The notes: generated by a model from the letters alone, not told the origin. 64,000 nucleotides of DNA from Spirochaetia bacterium 38H-sp (GCA_039023545.1 JBCHKQ010000002.1:124001-188000); one strand, 5' to 3'; counted from the first letter of the stretch, positions 26,512 to 36,959 are shown. Numbers and translations: made by a program.

Positions 26512-26781
26512 TTATTTCCTTAATCCGAGAGAGTTAATAAGTGTCCTATATCTCTCTATATCCTTCCTCTCTATATACTTGAGAAGAGATCTTCTCTGAC
26601 CTACAAGCTTAAGAAGCCCTCTTCTTGTGCTGTGGTCCTTTTTGTGAGTTTTTAGATGTTCGGTAAGGTGATTGATTCTCTCCGTCAGAAGAGCTACCTG
26701 TACCTCAGCCTGGCCAGTATTCTTCTCAGAACCACCAAACTTTTCTATAATCTCTTTTTTCTTTTCTTTTGTAAAAGCCAT
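26512..26781 (-). CDS. rpsO: Ribosomal protein S15
   Basis: The 89-residue S15 binds the 16S central domain. The family block [21 protein letters not shown] (residues 15-35) and [11 protein letters not shown] (about 45-55) are intact. An AGGAG-type site (AAGGAGAAA) lies before the ATG. Between ribF and pnp. Confidence 0.98.
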   Translation of the reverse strand: MAFTKEKKKEIIEKFGGSEKNTGQAEVQVALLTERINHLTEHLKTHKKDHSTRRGLLKLVGQRRSLLKYIERKDIERYRTLINSLGLRK

Positions 26782-26792
26782 TAATTTTCTCC

Positions 26793-27584
26793 TTATAATG
26801 TATATTTGATTCTAACCTCAGCTATCGAGGTATCTTGTATGTTTTTTTTATCAAAAAAAACACCTTTTTCTTCTATCCTCATCATGGAAGGATAAAAATC
26901 ACACATATTATGTGTAATATCTACATAATATTTTCCTTTGGGAGGCATGACCTGCACTATCTTCTCCACAGGGAATACTATATATTCTTCAAACGAATCA
27001 GGTTCAATGCCGTAAAAATCAAAGCAATACTCTCTTCCTAGTAACTCATTGACTAATAATAAATTGCCTTTTTCTATCTCTTTCCGTATCAAAGAACTGC
27101 TTATTTTATTATCTTTATATCTAACATCCTCCACTATCTCTATATTTACTACATTATAAAATAATCCGGAAATTGTATCTATATCAGTATCCAGATTATA
27201 GCCACATCTAAAGTCCTGTCCAAGACACAGATGCTTTATGTTTAATTTATCTATAAGTGTGCGTATAAAAACATCTCCTCTGATTTTACTAAATTCATGA
27301 GAAAAGTCAATAACGATTATATCATCTATGTTTTTTGATTTTAAGTAGTTGTATTTTTGCCTAAGAGTATTTATTCTGTTTCTTTTATGCTTAAATAAAA
27401 GCTCCTCTGGGTTTTTATCAAAAGTTACCACAACTGTTCTAAGGGCGGTTCTCTTTATAGCTTCCAGCAACGCAGTATGCCCTCTATGAACACCATCAAA
27501 AACTCCTATTGTTAAGGCAGTCCCTTCACCATTATAATTATTTTTAGTACTACAAAACTCGTACCAATCTTTTACATATTGCAT
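26793..27584 (-). CDS. ribF: Riboflavin kinase/FAD synthetase RibF
   Basis: Makes FMN and FAD. The 263-residue protein has the N-terminal nucleotidyltransferase domain ([14 protein letters not shown] at about 27-40; [12 protein letters not shown] near 160). The C-terminal flavokinase region is short and poorly conserved (ending EVRIKYTL), at least 40 residues below the usual length of about 310, so the kinase half may be reduced. It overlaps truB by 13 bases, a normal neighbour. Confidence 0.82.
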   Translation of the reverse strand: MQYVKDWYEFCSTKNNYNGEGTALTIGVFDGVHRGHTALLEAIKRTALRTVVVTFDKNPEELLFKHKRNRINTLRQKYNYLKSKNIDDIIVIDFSHEFSKIRGDVFIRTLIDKLNIKHLCLGQDFRCGYNLDTDIDTISGLFYNVVNIEIVEDVRYKDNKISSSLIRKEIEKGNLLLVNELLGREYCFDFYGIEPDSFEEYIVFPVEKIVQVMPPKGKYYVDITHNMCDFYPSMMRIEEKGVFFDKKNIQDTSIAEVRIKYTL

Positions 27585-28438
27585 AAGAATAAAAACCTGT
27601 CATCTTTATAATCTACAAAAGATAATAACTCTTCATCTCTTGAAAAGATAGCATATACCCCATCTTTTATATGAGGAGTCTCCAGCATCTCTATTTTTAT
27701 CATCCCGTTTTTTATTTTATACCTGTTATCTTCTTTTATATAACATTTTTTGAATATATCTGGATATATCTCCAAAAAAGAATTGATATCAAGAATATTA
27801 TCTTTTTGTATCGAGTCAAAACTTACAGCAGTATCAATAGTTATAGGCCCTATAGATTCTCTTCTAAGTTCCTCTACATAAGAACAGGAGTGGGCTGATT
27901 TTGCAATATCTCTTGCCAATGCTCTAATATACGTTCCAGAGGAACACAGTACCTTAACCTCAGCATAAGGAGGATTCCATGTGAGCAGTTCCATAGAATA
28001 TATATTTATCTTTCTAGAAGGTATAACAAAAGCTTCTCCATTTCTGTGTCTATCCGATGCTCTTTTTCCGTTTATTTTTACTGCAGAATACACAGGAGGA
28101 GTCTGCAATATTTCTCCAATAAAATTCTTTATGGCATTTGTAAAGCTCTCTCGGGAAGGAACAGGCTCTTCTGAAACGACTTCACCTGAGGGATCAAGGG
28201 TATCAGTCTCAAGCCCCAATCTTATTTTTGCCGTATAAGACTTGGGAAAAGTATTAAAAACAGAAGAGAGTTTTGTAAACTTACCTACCAGAAGAAGCAA
28301 TATTCCTGTAGCAAACTTGTCTAGTGTGCCTGTGTGTCCCAATTTTTCTTTTTTCAAACCAAGCTTTTTTTTTATTCCTATTATAATATCGTTGGAAGTA
28401 AAACCAGATGGCTTATCGACTATGAGAAAACCGTTCAT
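27572..28438 (-). CDS. truB: tRNA pseudouridine-55 synthase TruB
   Basis: Makes pseudouridine 55 in tRNA T-loops. The protein has 288 residues. The catalytic Asp is in GHTGTLDKFATGILL (about 34-48); YTAKIRLG and YIRALARDIA are further family blocks. It begins one base after rbfA and overlaps ribF. Confidence 0.96.
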   Translation of the reverse strand: MNGFLIVDKPSGFTSNDIIIGIKKKLGLKKEKLGHTGTLDKFATGILLLLVGKFTKLSSVFNTFPKSYTAKIRLGLETDTLDPSGEVVSEEPVPSRESFTNAIKNFIGEILQTPPVYSAVKINGKRASDRHRNGEAFVIPSRKINIYSMELLTWNPPYAEVKVLCSSGTYIRALARDIAKSAHSCSYVEELRRESIGPITIDTAVSFDSIQKDNILDINSFLEIYPDIFKKCYIKEDNRYKIKNGMIKIEMLETPHIKDGVYAIFSRDEELLSFVDYKDDRFLFLCNM

Positions 28439-28439
28439 A

Positions 28440-28805
28440 TTATGTATTACTATCTTTATTTTTAAAAAGCTCTTCTATTTTTTTTGTAATCTCCAGACCT
28501 TCTTCTATGGACATATCCTTCTGGAACACAAACTTAGGCACAACTCTGGTTTTAAGTTTTTTTGCAAAGACAGAACGGATATAGCCTGCAGCATTGTTTA
28601 AAGCTGCAACTGCTTTATCAACATCCACATCATCCGAAAACCCGGAGATAAAAACTCTGGCAAGAGAAAAATCTCTCGCCAGTTTTACATGACTTACTGT
28701 TAAAAAAGAGCCAATCCTAGGATCCTTTAACTCACCCATCACAATCATAGAAGAAAGCTGCTCCAGGATAAAAGCACTCAATTTATCCAGTCTTTCTTGT
28801 GTCAT
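28440..28805 (-). CDS. rbfA: Ribosome-binding factor A
   Basis: Assists 30S maturation, notably of 16S helix 1. The protein has 121 residues with the KH-like fold; [20 protein letters not shown] and the C-terminal [14 protein letters not shown] are family blocks. It overlaps infB by 4 bases. Confidence 0.95.
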   Translation of the reverse strand: MTQERLDKLSAFILEQLSSMIVMGELKDPRIGSFLTVSHVKLARDFSLARVFISGFSDDVDVDKAVAALNNAAGYIRSVFAKKLKTRVVPKFVFQKDMSIEEGLEITKKIEELFKNKDSNT

Positions 28806-31231
28806 TCTTTTTCCTCTGATAAGGTCTTGGCAACTTCCTTTTTCTCAATAACTTCAAACTGGTCCCCAACCTTGATATCGTTAAAACCTTCTAAGCCTAT
28901 ACCACACTCATAGCCGGCATCAACTTCTCTTACATCATCTTTAAATCTCTTAAGCGATGAAACCCTTGTAGTATGAATCACAACTCCGTCTCTTATGATA
29001 TTCACCTCAGACTTTCTTTTTATTTTACCATTGAGAACAAAACAACCTGCTATCGTACCTATTTTGGGAACTTTAAAAGTATCTCTTACCTCCACAAGAC
29101 CTATTACCTCTTCCTTAATATCAGGAGATAACATACCCTCCATAGCCGCTTTAATATCATCAACAACATCATAGATAATATTATATTTTCTAATCTCAAC
29201 TTTCTCTTTTTCTGCAAGTACTGAGGCCTGATTTGTAGGTCTTACGTTAAAAGCAATTATTATTGCATTGGAAGCAGAAGCAAGCCTTACATCGCTTTCA
29301 TTAACAGCTCCTGCTGCAGCATGTATAGCCGAAAGTCTTATTTCTCTGGTCGAGAGTTTTTCCAAAGCTGTTTTTATAGCCTCTGCAGATCCATGAACAT
29401 CTGCTTTTATTATAACCTTGAGCTCAAGGATTTCTCCGTCCTGTATGCTGTCATAAAGATTATCAAGAGTAATCTTCTTGACATTTTTGGACTCTTCCAG
29501 CTTCTTGAGCTCCTGCCTTTTGACAGAAACCTGCCTTGCTAATTTCTCGTTTTCTGTGACCTGAAAAGGATCACCGGCCTCAGGCACACCATCACAGCCT
29601 AAAATCTCCACAGGTGTAGAAGGTTCTGCTTTATCAACCCTTTTGCCATGATCATCAAACATGGCTCTCACCTTACCGGAATAAACACCTGCTACAAAAG
29701 GATCTCCAATTTTGAGAGTACCTCTTTGTACAAGAACTGTCGCTACAGAACCTCTTCCATGGTCTATTTTTGACTCCAGAACCCTTCCTTCTGCTCTACA
29801 ATCATAATTGGTTTTTAGCTCAAGCAGTTCTGCCTGTAGGAGAATAGTTTCTAAAAGTTCATTTATACCCTTTCTTTTGAGAGCGGAAACTTCGCAAAAC
29901 AGAGTACTACCACCCCAATCCTCAGGAAGCAGCCCATAATCGGAGAGCTGCTGTTTTACCCTGTCAGGGTTTGCCTCAGGCAGGTCTATCTTGTTGATAG
30001 CTACGATAATTGGAACCTTTGCTTCCTTGGCATGGTTTATGGCTTCTACCGTCTGTGGCATAACACCATCATTTGCCGCGACAACAAGAACGACTATATC
30101 AGTAACCTGAGCACCACGGGCCCTCATCAATGTAAAAGCCTCATGTCCAGGCGTATCAAGAAAGGTTATCTTACCTTGGGGAAGATTAACCTGATAAGCA
30201 CCTATATGCTGAGTAATACCGCCAAACTCACCTTCTGCAACATTGGCAGATCTTATGGCATCCAAAAGTTTTGTCTTACCATGATCAACATGTCCCATTA
30301 TAGTAACAACAGGAGCACGTCCTCTCAACGAATCCTCGGAGTCCTGTTCTTTCTCTATCACAGTCTCATCATAAAGAGAAACAACATTTACTTTACAGCC
30401 AAACTCTTCTGCAAGAATAGTGGCGGTATCAGCATCTATCTGCTGATTTATCGTCACCATCATACCCATAGACATAAGCTTGGTTATAAGAGAAGAAGCT
30501 TTAAGATTCATCTTTCTTGCAAGCTCGGAAACCGTTATAGCTTCTGTTATATCTATCTCCTTAGGAACGGGATTTGTTTCTATTTTTTTCTTCTTACGCG
30601 CAAGCGCAAGGAGCTTTTCCTCCTGTTCCTGCTCTTTATCCTTTTTATAATATTCTTTCTTTTTATCTTTTACCTGGCGGATTTTGGATGCATCCTGCTG
30701 TGGCGGTGGAGCAACAGATGGCTTAGGTCTTTTGAATCTGTATTTGCTTCCAGAACCAGCTCTCTGATTATCAGCCCCCCCCTGGTTTTTGTCCTGCTCT
30801 TGTCGTGGACCTCTACCTTGTCCCTGAGCACCACCCCTATTGGAATACGGCCTTCTCCCGCTGCTTTGACCTCCGCTCCCCTGACCTCTTCTAAAAGGTC
30901 TTCTGTTATCATTAGCGTTCCCAGATGGCTTGTCTACTTTTCTATCAGAAACATTTTTATTTTTCTGTGTTTCTTTTTTTACAGTATCAGGGGTCGTATT
31001 TTTCTGTTCTACCACTGAAGAAGTTTTTACTTCTTCTTTTTCTTCTTTAGAGGATATATCCGGCTTTTGCTTCTTCTTTACAGCCTTTTTTACTACAACT
31101 ACTTTTTTCTTTGGCTTTTTCTCAGAAGCGCCTGTATTTGTATCTGACTCATCAGTCTTAGCCGGCTTTTCCACATCGCTATGCTTTATTATACCGACAA
31201 AACTTGACTTGGTATCTTTCTCATTTGCCAT
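28802..31231 (-). CDS. infB: Translation initiation factor IF-2
   Basis: GTPase that places initiator tRNA on the 30S subunit. The protein has 809 residues: a Lys-rich and then Gly/Arg/Gln-rich N-terminus (about 1-210), the IF2-N module (about 228-280), the G domain with GHVDHGKT (about 311-318), DTPGHEAF and NKIDLP, then domains II-IV. It belongs to the conserved nusA-infB-rbfA-truB block. Confidence 0.98.
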   Translation of the reverse strand: MANEKDTKSSFVGIIKHSDVEKPAKTDESDTNTGASEKKPKKKVVVVKKAVKKKQKPDISSKEEKEEVKTSSVVEQKNTTPDTVKKETQKNKNVSDRKVDKPSGNANDNRRPFRRGQGSGGQSSGRRPYSNRGGAQGQGRGPRQEQDKNQGGADNQRAGSGSKYRFKRPKPSVAPPPQQDASKIRQVKDKKKEYYKKDKEQEQEEKLLALARKKKKIETNPVPKEIDITEAITVSELARKMNLKASSLITKLMSMGMMVTINQQIDADTATILAEEFGCKVNVVSLYDETVIEKEQDSEDSLRGRAPVVTIMGHVDHGKTKLLDAIRSANVAEGEFGGITQHIGAYQVNLPQGKITFLDTPGHEAFTLMRARGAQVTDIVVLVVAANDGVMPQTVEAINHAKEAKVPIIVAINKIDLPEANPDRVKQQLSDYGLLPEDWGGSTLFCEVSALKRKGINELLETILLQAELLELKTNYDCRAEGRVLESKIDHGRGSVATVLVQRGTLKIGDPFVAGVYSGKVRAMFDDHGKRVDKAEPSTPVEILGCDGVPEAGDPFQVTENEKLARQVSVKRQELKKLEESKNVKKITLDNLYDSIQDGEILELKVIIKADVHGSAEAIKTALEKLSTREIRLSAIHAAAGAVNESDVRLASASNAIIIAFNVRPTNQASVLAEKEKVEIRKYNIIYDVVDDIKAAMEGMLSPDIKEEVIGLVEVRDTFKVPKIGTIAGCFVLNGKIKRKSEVNIIRDGVVIHTTRVSSLKRFKDDVREVDAGYECGIGLEGFNDIKVGDQFEVIEKKEVAKTLSEEKE

Positions 31232-31241
31232 AATATAAACT

Positions 31242-32714
31242 CTACTCCTCTTCTTCTATTTCTTCCTCTGCAAAAATAAGTTCTACTCCGCAATTGGGAC
31301 ACTCTGCCATATCTGTTGATATAGGAGCAGAACATTCCGGACAAAAATACTCCTCATCTGCCTCGACTTCCGGAGCATTCTCGCTCTCTTCATTATCAGG
31401 TTCTTCCTCGATAATCTCAACACTATCTTCAAGAACCTTTTCTATAATCTGCATATATTCATCTGTCATTCCGTCAAGAGAAGCAAGCTCTCCCTCTGTA
31501 AATCTGTAAACAAGTTCTTCTATCTCTACAATATTATTGTCCTCTAACAACCTGACAAGCTCTGGCGGAAAGCCCGGTAGTTCATCTATCCTTGTTATTT
31601 CTTCTGTCTCCTCCTCGGTGTTAGAGAAAACAGCCTCCATAGCTTCTATGGCACCGGAAAGAATACCGTTCTCCTGTGCCTGTTCCACAGTATTGACATC
31701 TATTATCCAGTCAAGAAGACGATTGGCAAGCCTTACATTTAGCCCCTGTTTACCTATTGCCAAAGAAAGCTGATTATCTTTAACAATGGCAACAGCATGT
31801 TTTTTATCCTTGTCAATAACAATAACTCTTTCTACCTGTGCCGGAGAAAGAGCTTCCTTGATAAAAACAACAGGATCAGGACTATACCTTATAACATCAA
31901 CTCTCTCACCCTCAAGTTCATTGACAAGTGCCTGTATTCTGCTGCCCTTAACCCCAACACATGCTCCCACCGGATCAACACCTTCTTTACGCGAGAAAAC
32001 CGCAATCTTGGTTCTGTAACCAGGTTCTCTTACTATCTTATATATCTCAACAGTCTTATCATAGATCTCAGGAACCTCTGCCTCAAGAATCTTCTTTATA
32101 AATTCAGGATGAGTCCTGGACAGCACGATCTGAAGTCCAGAAGACCTCTTGTTTACCTCATATACAAGAGCACGTATCTTGTCATTGGCTTTATATACCT
32201 CACGCGGAGATTGATACTTCTTGGGGAGAATTCCTTCTGTCTTACCAAGGTCAACATAGATATTACCATTACTCTCTCTTTGATAATAACCTATAATTAC
32301 CTCACCGACCTTATCCTTAAACTCTGAGTAAAGAGTATCTCTCTGTATATCTTTTATTTCCTGTTGTGCTCTCTGCTTAGCAACCTGAACAGACCCACGG
32401 TCAAAAGTCTTGGGATCTATCTCAAGAATAATCTCATCCCCAGCTTCTGCCTCCGCAGTAAGCTCCTTTGCCTCAGTGAGAGGAATTTGTGTAACATCAT
32501 CATCAAAATCATCGTCATCAACAACAATTTTTTTGGAAAACAAAGAAACCTGATAACCATCATCAGAAAACTCTACAATAACATTTTCCGCGGTACCAAA
32601 ATGTTTTTTATAAGCTGCAATGAGAAAATCCTCTACAGTCTTCTTTACAAGCTCCTCGGACAAACCGCGCTCATGCATAAGCGACTGCATAGCTTCGGAA
32701 AGATCTATAGCCAT
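31242..32714 (-). CDS. nusA: Transcription factor NusA with C-terminal zinc ribbon
   Basis: NusA binds RNA polymerase and acts on pausing, termination and antitermination. The 490-residue protein has the N-terminal polymerase-binding domain (1-130), S1 (about 135-200) and two KH domains (with [18 protein letters not shown] and [12 protein letters not shown]). A helix-hairpin-helix-like acidic segment (about 370-430) follows. Unusually it ends in a zinc ribbon, Cys458, 461, 472 and 475 (FCPECS, ECPNCG), within an acidic tail. The role of that ribbon is unknown. Confidence 0.95.
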   Translation of the reverse strand: MAIDLSEAMQSLMHERGLSEELVKKTVEDFLIAAYKKHFGTAENVIVEFSDDGYQVSLFSKKIVVDDDDFDDDVTQIPLTEAKELTAEAEAGDEIILEIDPKTFDRGSVQVAKQRAQQEIKDIQRDTLYSEFKDKVGEVIIGYYQRESNGNIYVDLGKTEGILPKKYQSPREVYKANDKIRALVYEVNKRSSGLQIVLSRTHPEFIKKILEAEVPEIYDKTVEIYKIVREPGYRTKIAVFSRKEGVDPVGACVGVKGSRIQALVNELEGERVDVIRYSPDPVVFIKEALSPAQVERVIVIDKDKKHAVAIVKDNQLSLAIGKQGLNVRLANRLLDWIIDVNTVEQAQENGILSGAIEAMEAVFSNTEEETEEITRIDELPGFPPELVRLLEDNNIVEIEELVYRFTEGELASLDGMTDEYMQIIEKVLEDSVEIIEEEPDNEESENAPEVEADEEYFCPECSAPISTDMAECPNCGVELIFAEEEIEEEE

Positions 32715-32720
32715 AAAAGC

Positions 32721-33182
32721 CTAAGCCTCCTCAAGATAATCTAATTTTGCCTTAAGAATACCAGCAACAGGCACGTCAAAAGAACTACCTTTTTTTTCTA
32801 TTCTGATACTCTCATCCGTGACAGAAGTAAGCACACCGGATATCCAATTACCATCTTCTGTGAAGACACGGATACCTCTGTTGATAAAAATATAAAACTC
32901 ATCCAGAGACCGCAGTTTGCGGTTTATCCCCGGAGACATAACATCCATAGAAACATCGGGCGTATCAAGCACGACCTCGGCCACAGGCCTTAACAATCTG
33001 GTAATATCCGCACACTTATCAACTGTAAGGTTTTCCGCACTAATAACAAGCTCTATATGATAGGAACCCTTTTTAGCTTTACAGGAAAGCTCCACAATAT
33101 CTACCTTCTTACCCTGTAAAATCTTATAAAAAGAGTCAAAAAGCTTCTGTTCGTGAGGACTAAAAATCCTCCTAGTAAGCAT
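32721..33182 (-). CDS. rimP: Ribosome maturation factor RimP
   Basis: Needed for 30S assembly. I start at the ATG at 33182 (MLTRRIFSPHEQK) with GGAGG 5 bases upstream, giving 153 residues, the usual size; the longer open frame crosses the leader terminator. GSYHIELVIS and the SPGINRKLRSLDEF block (canonical SPGLDRPL) identify the family. First gene of the long run; it follows a promoter and a leader terminator. Confidence 0.93.
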   Translation of the reverse strand: MLTRRIFSPHEQKLFDSFYKILQGKKVDIVELSCKAKKGSYHIELVISAENLTVDKCADITRLLRPVAEVVLDTPDVSMDVMSPGINRKLRSLDEFYIFINRGIRVFTEDGNWISGVLTSVTDESIRIEKKGSSFDVPVAGILKAKLDYLEEA

Positions 33183-33197
33183 AAAACCTCCAAGTAC

Positions 33198-33224
33198 AAA
33201 AAAGGAGTCGAGAAGCTCGACTCC
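33198..33224 (-). terminator. Leader terminator (possible attenuator) before rimP-nusA
   Basis: Perfect stem GGAGTCGAG/CTCGACTCC (33216-33224 with 33204-33212), three-base loop, then six T. It lies between the promoter at 33252-33281 and rimP, about 45 bases after the predicted transcription start, so the operon can be expressed only by read-through from this promoter. Confidence 0.8.
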
Positions 33225-33251
33225 CGCAGTCCAGCAATAAGTTGTCAATCA

Positions 33252-33281
33252 AGGATACCAAATATGACAATACAATGTCAA
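33252..33281 (-). promoter_or_regulatory. Promoter of the rimP-nusA-infB operon
   Basis: On the minus strand TTGACA (33276-33281), an 18-base spacer, TATCCT (33252-33257). Confidence 0.62.
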
Positions 33282-33335
33282 TCATAACATAAATAATACA
33301 AAAAAATTACACATATGTAAAACAATTATAAAACA

Positions 33336-33492
33336 TACCGAACGGCCTTGCCTGCCCGCTTGATGAAAAACATGAGTAAAAGCTAGGCAAGGCCTGCCTT
33401 CGGCATATAAAAATAAAGAAAATAAGTTTTTTATTATTTTTCTCCTGCAGGATGCAGCAGTGCCGCATATCAATGCGGCGCTGCGTTCGGTA
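33336..33492 (+). repeat. ACCGAAC/GTTCGGT structured element, copy 3 (full, best preserved)
   Basis: The ends are ACCGAAC (33337-33343) and GTTCGGT (33485-33491). Long hairpin A has arms GGCCTTGCCT (33344-33353) and AGGCAAGGCC (33385-33394), 10 of 10 paired. Small hairpin TGCC-TTC-GGCA follows (33395-33405), then an A-rich linker, small hairpin TGCA-GGA-TGCA (33446-33456) and long hairpin B GCAGTGCCGCAT / ATGCGGCGCTGC (33457-33468 with 33473-33484), 12 pairs including one G-U. It sits between the divergent rimP and MFS genes. Confidence 0.92.
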
Positions 33493-33544
33493 TAAAAACT
33501 AACATGGCAAGCTATTACCAAAATAGAATCAACAGTAAAAATGC

Positions 33545-33573
33545 TTTTTGTTTTGCAGCTTTTTTTATATATT
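33545..33573 (+). promoter_or_regulatory. Possible promoter of the MFS gene, leaderless
   Basis: TATATT (33568-33573) ends six bases before the ATG at 33580; the -35 region 17 bases upstream is poor (TTTTTG). Weak on its own; it fits the spacing seen at other genes. Confidence 0.4.
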
Positions 33574-33579
33574 GAAGAA

Positions 33580-34758
33580 ATGAGAAAAATACTTAAATCA
33601 CCGGTCTTCTGGACAACTTTTTTGAGCTTTATATTTCTGGGAATGGCACTTACCCTTTTCGGTGCAACGATTCCCAGTCTCAAGAAGGACTTTGGCTGGT
33701 CATATCTGGAGAATGGTATAGTTATTGCCGCAGGTTCTATAAGTTTTTTTGTGTTTACTTTTCTTATAGGGAAAATATCCCACACGGTTAGAGTAAGCAC
33801 TCTTTTCTTTGCCGGTTTTGCCAGCATAATAGCAAGTCTTGCTTTTTTTGCAAGGACTCCGCTTATTCTGCCCAACCTGCTTCTAAATGTTATTATGTCT
33901 GCAGGGTTTGCCGCTGTTGAGATTGCAGGTAATCTTGCTATTCTTGACCTAGAAAAGGATGGCTCAGGTAAAGCTCTCAACCTTATGCACGCTTCTTTTG
34001 CCGTGGGAGCAATTGGGGGACCTGTTATTGTAAGCAAGCTGATAAGCTCCTCATACTCATGGAAAAATATATACATGATTATGGCTGTATCTTTTGCAGC
34101 AATCACTCCGGCTGTAATTGCAATAAGAAAAAAACTGCCAATACCCCAACAAGAGAGAGAAAGCAAAATAAAGAAGACCAGTTTTTCCAATCCTGTATAT
34201 TGGCTCGGATTCTTTACACTGCTTCTCTATGTAGGGGCAGAACTGGGACTTTCTAACTGGATAGCAGAATACGGAAGAGAGGTCTTTAAGGTAGATATAG
34301 CTATCGCACCATTTTTGGTTTCTATGTTCTGGACAGGGCTGCTTCTAGGAAGAATTTTTTCTCCATTTTTTCTGCGCATAGATAATAGGAAAAAAGCTCT
34401 CATTATTTCTTCTCTAGTATTTTCCGCAAGCATAGCTATGTTTGCTATACTGGGAAACATCAATCCTTCTGCTTCTGCTGCTCTTCTGTTTTTTCTGGCC
34501 TTTCTGGGGGGTACAGGTGCTGCTATCATCTTTCCGACGACTTTGCTTCTTGTAAGCAGCCTGATGCCCGACAAAAAGGGTGACGCCATAGGTTTTGCTA
34601 CAACAGGAGGGGGTATAGGTGCCTTTGTTTTTCCCTTTATTATGTCTGCCATTTCTGACAGTCTTGGGCTTGAGAAGGGGTTTATAGTATACACGCTGTG
34701 TGCTCTCATGCTTACGGCAAGTATTGCCATGCTCGCTTCTCAAAAAACAAGGAAATAA
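33580..34758 (+). CDS. Major facilitator superfamily permease
   Basis: The protein has 392 residues with 12 hydrophobic segments in two halves. The MFS loop pattern is seen after helices 2 and 8 (GRIFSPFFLRIDNRKKALI), and TTGGGIGAFVFPFIM lies in helix 11. The type resembles fucose permease/YbjJ-like sugar transporters. The substrate cannot be told. It has no operon partner, and a decayed gene lies downstream. Start at 33580 rather than the ATG at 33541, whose extra residues would precede the first helix without purpose. Confidence 0.8.
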   Translation: MRKILKSPVFWTTFLSFIFLGMALTLFGATIPSLKKDFGWSYLENGIVIAAGSISFFVFTFLIGKISHTVRVSTLFFAGFASIIASLAFFARTPLILPNLLLNVIMSAGFAAVEIAGNLAILDLEKDGSGKALNLMHASFAVGAIGGPVIVSKLISSSYSWKNIYMIMAVSFAAITPAVIAIRKKLPIPQQERESKIKKTSFSNPVYWLGFFTLLLYVGAELGLSNWIAEYGREVFKVDIAIAPFLVSMFWTGLLLGRIFSPFFLRIDNRKKALIISSLVFSASIAMFAILGNINPSASAALLFFLAFLGGTGAAIIFPTTLLLVSSLMPDKKGDAIGFATTGGGIGAFVFPFIMSAISDSLGLEKGFIVYTLCALMLTASIAMLASQKTRK

Positions 34759-34776
34759 GGTTTATTCATATAGAGA

Positions 34777-34809
34777 GGCTGGCTCGGTTTACTCGCCAAT
34801 GAGCCAGCC
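34777..34809 (+). other. Strong hairpin after the MFS gene, no U-tract
   Basis: GGCTGGCTC (34777-34785) pairs perfectly with GAGCCAGCC (34801-34809) around a 15-base loop. No T-run follows on either strand, so it is not a standard terminator. Confidence 0.5.
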
Positions 34810-34829
34810 AATATTGATAACAGATAGAT

Positions 34830-35500
34830 TTAAAATTCTGCAATCATAAGTGCTATGTCACCGACTTCCATAGTACCTTTCTCTACACTTTATATATAAT
34901 CTCCAGGACGGTAGCATTTAACAGATAACAATATGGTCTATTCCCGAGTATTTTATCGAATGGGAGGGATTACTGATATTAAAAAAATTAATATTATAGT
35001 CAATATCAATACTTATTGCATAATTTTTATAGATTTCAACAATAGAATTTGTTGTGGCGACATATGCATAATTCTCGTAAGTTATAATCTGCCGGCACAT
35101 TGAGGAGGAAAAAGATTTATATCCAATTTCGATGTTTTACAGGGTTTTCCGAGTTACTGACATTAATAACCATGACAATATCTCTTTGAAAGCGTTGTTA
35201 TGTAAGCCTAATTATCGGATAATGCTATGAATACAGGGAAATCAATATCACAACCGGCTGTTTTCTTAGGATTAGCAGGGTTGCATATATCAACTATATA
35301 GACAGGCCATTACATGTTGATGTTATATGTGTAGGTATAATTACAGGAAATGCTTATCCCCAACATATCAACACCCATGTGTTCTTCTGCTATCCAGTGC
35401 AGACCTTTTTCCTCTGTATCGGTGACGAATGGGGCAGACAGTCTGTAATAAGCAATAAGAGAAGTGTTGCTGACATAAATAATGTTGTTTTATTTTCATA
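34830..35500 (-). pseudogene. Decayed LVIVD-repeat beta-propeller gene
   Basis: On the minus strand at least three LVIVD-type repeats can be read in different frames: PVYIVDICNPANPKK (about 35308-35264), VINVSNSENPV (about 35173-35139) and INFFNISNPSHSIKYSG (in 34918-35100). They are broken by in-frame stops and at least one frameshift; for instance IALSDN is followed by a stop, then AYITTLSKRY continues in frame. LVIVD propellers are usually large exported proteins. Only about 670 bases of unbroken homology remain, so this is a 3' remnant. Confidence 0.72.
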
Positions 35501-35589
35501 CTTTACTTCTAGATATATTGATATAGCTACATTTTACCTACTTCCTGTATTTTAGAATTATACTTTCGGTATGATTTTGTATTTTTACA

Positions 35590-35648
35590 GGCTTTTCTTG
35601 CGCCAAAGGCAGCGCATGGCGAGCTCTGGGAGCCTATGCGCGTTAGGT
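35590..35648 (-). repeat. ACCGAAC/GTTCGGT element, copy 8 (5' half, diverged)
   Basis: Read on the minus strand: ACCTAAC (35648-35642), then a 6-bp hairpin GCGCAT/ATGCGC around 18 bases, then TGCC-TTTG-GCGCA and an A-rich stretch. The order matches the 5' half of the full copies. No 3' half is seen. Confidence 0.5.
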
Positions 35649-35697
35649 TTAATTACAGGTTTATGCAAAATGGCTTTTGTTTCTTTGTTACAGAATA

Positions 35698-35727
35698 TTG
35701 TTGCAGTTATGTAAGAAAAAGTATAAT
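35698..35727 (+). promoter_or_regulatory. Promoter of xseA-xseB, leaderless
   Basis: TTGTTG (35698-35703), 18 bases, TATAAT (35722-35727). Transcription starting 7-9 bases on would coincide with the second ATG at 35736. Confidence 0.65.
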
Positions 35728-35735
35728 CTATGGCA

Positions 35736-36959
35736 ATGAGTTTGCCGCAAAAGACGCTTTCTGTTTCTGAGCTTACCACTCTTATCAAGTCTTACCTTGA
35801 GGATTCTTTTCCTTATGTGTGTGTGGAGGGCGAGATTTCCAATTGCAGGCCATCCAGTTCTGGTCATTTGTATCTGAGTCTTAAGGATAATTCTGCTCTT
35901 ATCAATGTGGTTATGTTTTCTTCCAGATTGCGCAATCTTGGTTTTAGTCCTGAGGATGGGCAGAAGGTTGTAGTGCGGGGTGCAATAAGTGTTTATCCTG
36001 CAAGGGGTAGTTACCAGATTATTGCAGAGGAGATGGAACTCAGCGGCAGGGGGGACATTCTCAGGATTATAGAAGAGCGCAAAAGAAGGCTTGCAGAAGA
36101 GGGGCTTTTTGATTCTTCGCGTAAGAAACCTATCCCGCTTGTTCCAAAGACGATTGCGGTTGTGACGTCACCTACAGGGGCTGCGATACGGGATATTATC
36201 AATGTGCTTTCCAGGCGTAATGCGGCTATAAAGATTATTGTCGTTCCGGCTCCTGTCCAAGGTGAGCATGCGGCACCTGTTATTGCAGAGCAGATAAGGC
36301 GTGCTGATGCGTGGAGGCTGGGCGATGTTATTATAGTTGGCAGGGGCGGTGGTTCTCTTGAGGACTTGCTGCCTTTTTCCGAGGAGGTTGTGGTAAGGGC
36401 AATTGCTGAGTGCAAGACTCCTGTAATTTCTGCAGTTGGACATGAGATTGATTATGCTTTGAGCGATTTTGCTGCGGATCTCAGGGCTCCTACGCCTTCT
36501 GCTGCAGCCGAACAGGTCAGTGCCAACAGAGAGGAGCTTATAACAAGGATTGCCAACGCGCGTTCTGCAATAGAGAATGCGATGTATAGCAGAATCAAAG
36601 AATATAGGATTAGGCTTTCCGTACTAAATCCTGATAATCTTAAGAGGTATTTTACTCTGTACACTGCTCCGCTTGCCCAAAAACTTGATGAACTTAAAAA
36701 CCAGCTTATAAGCTCTATGGACAACAGACTCAAGGATATACGGCATAGACTGCAAATAGCAAGTGCGGGGCTTTCTGCCAGCAGTCCCGATGCCATATTA
36801 AAGCGTGGCTATGCTATCGTACGAGACAAAAAGACAGGTAAAATACTAAGAATGGCAAGTGAGACAGAAAAAGGAAATATTCTTGATATAATGCTTTATA
36901 GAGGTAATATTATTGCAATTACAGAGGAGGTTACAGATGGCTCAGAAAAAAAGCTTTGA
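35736..36959 (+). CDS. xseA: Exodeoxyribonuclease VII large subunit
   Basis: Single-strand DNA exonuclease with XseB. The protein has 407 residues: OB-fold domain (1-105, PYVCVEGEISNCRPSSSGHLYLSLKD), then the catalytic domain with VVTSPTGAAIRDI, IIVGRGGGSLEDLLPF (about 208-223) and SAVGHEIDYALSDFAADLRAPTPSAAAE, then a coiled coil and LKRGYAIV. I prefer the ATG at 35736 over 35730 because the -10 box ends only two bases before 35730. It overlaps xseB by 23 bases. Confidence 0.96.
   Translation: MSLPQKTLSVSELTTLIKSYLEDSFPYVCVEGEISNCRPSSSGHLYLSLKDNSALINVVMFSSRLRNLGFSPEDGQKVVVRGAISVYPARGSYQIIAEEMELSGRGDILRIIEERKRRLAEEGLFDSSRKKPIPLVPKTIAVVTSPTGAAIRDIINVLSRRNAAIKIIVVPAPVQGEHAAPVIAEQIRRADAWRLGDVIIVGRGGGSLEDLLPFSEEVVVRAIAECKTPVISAVGHEIDYALSDFAADLRAPTPSAAAEQVSANREELITRIANARSAIENAMYSRIKEYRIRLSVLNPDNLKRYFTLYTAPLAQKLDELKNQLISSMDNRLKDIRHRLQIASAGLSASSPDAILKRGYAIVRDKKTGKILRMASETEKGNILDIMLYRGNIIAITEEVTDGSEKKL

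Noticed and set aside
30032-31018. Plus-strand open frame of over 300 codons
   Set aside because: Antisense to infB; low-complexity mirror of its basic N-terminus.
33282-34190. Minus-strand open frame of about 300 codons
   Set aside because: It is antisense to the MFS permease and crosses repeat element copy 3; no family features.
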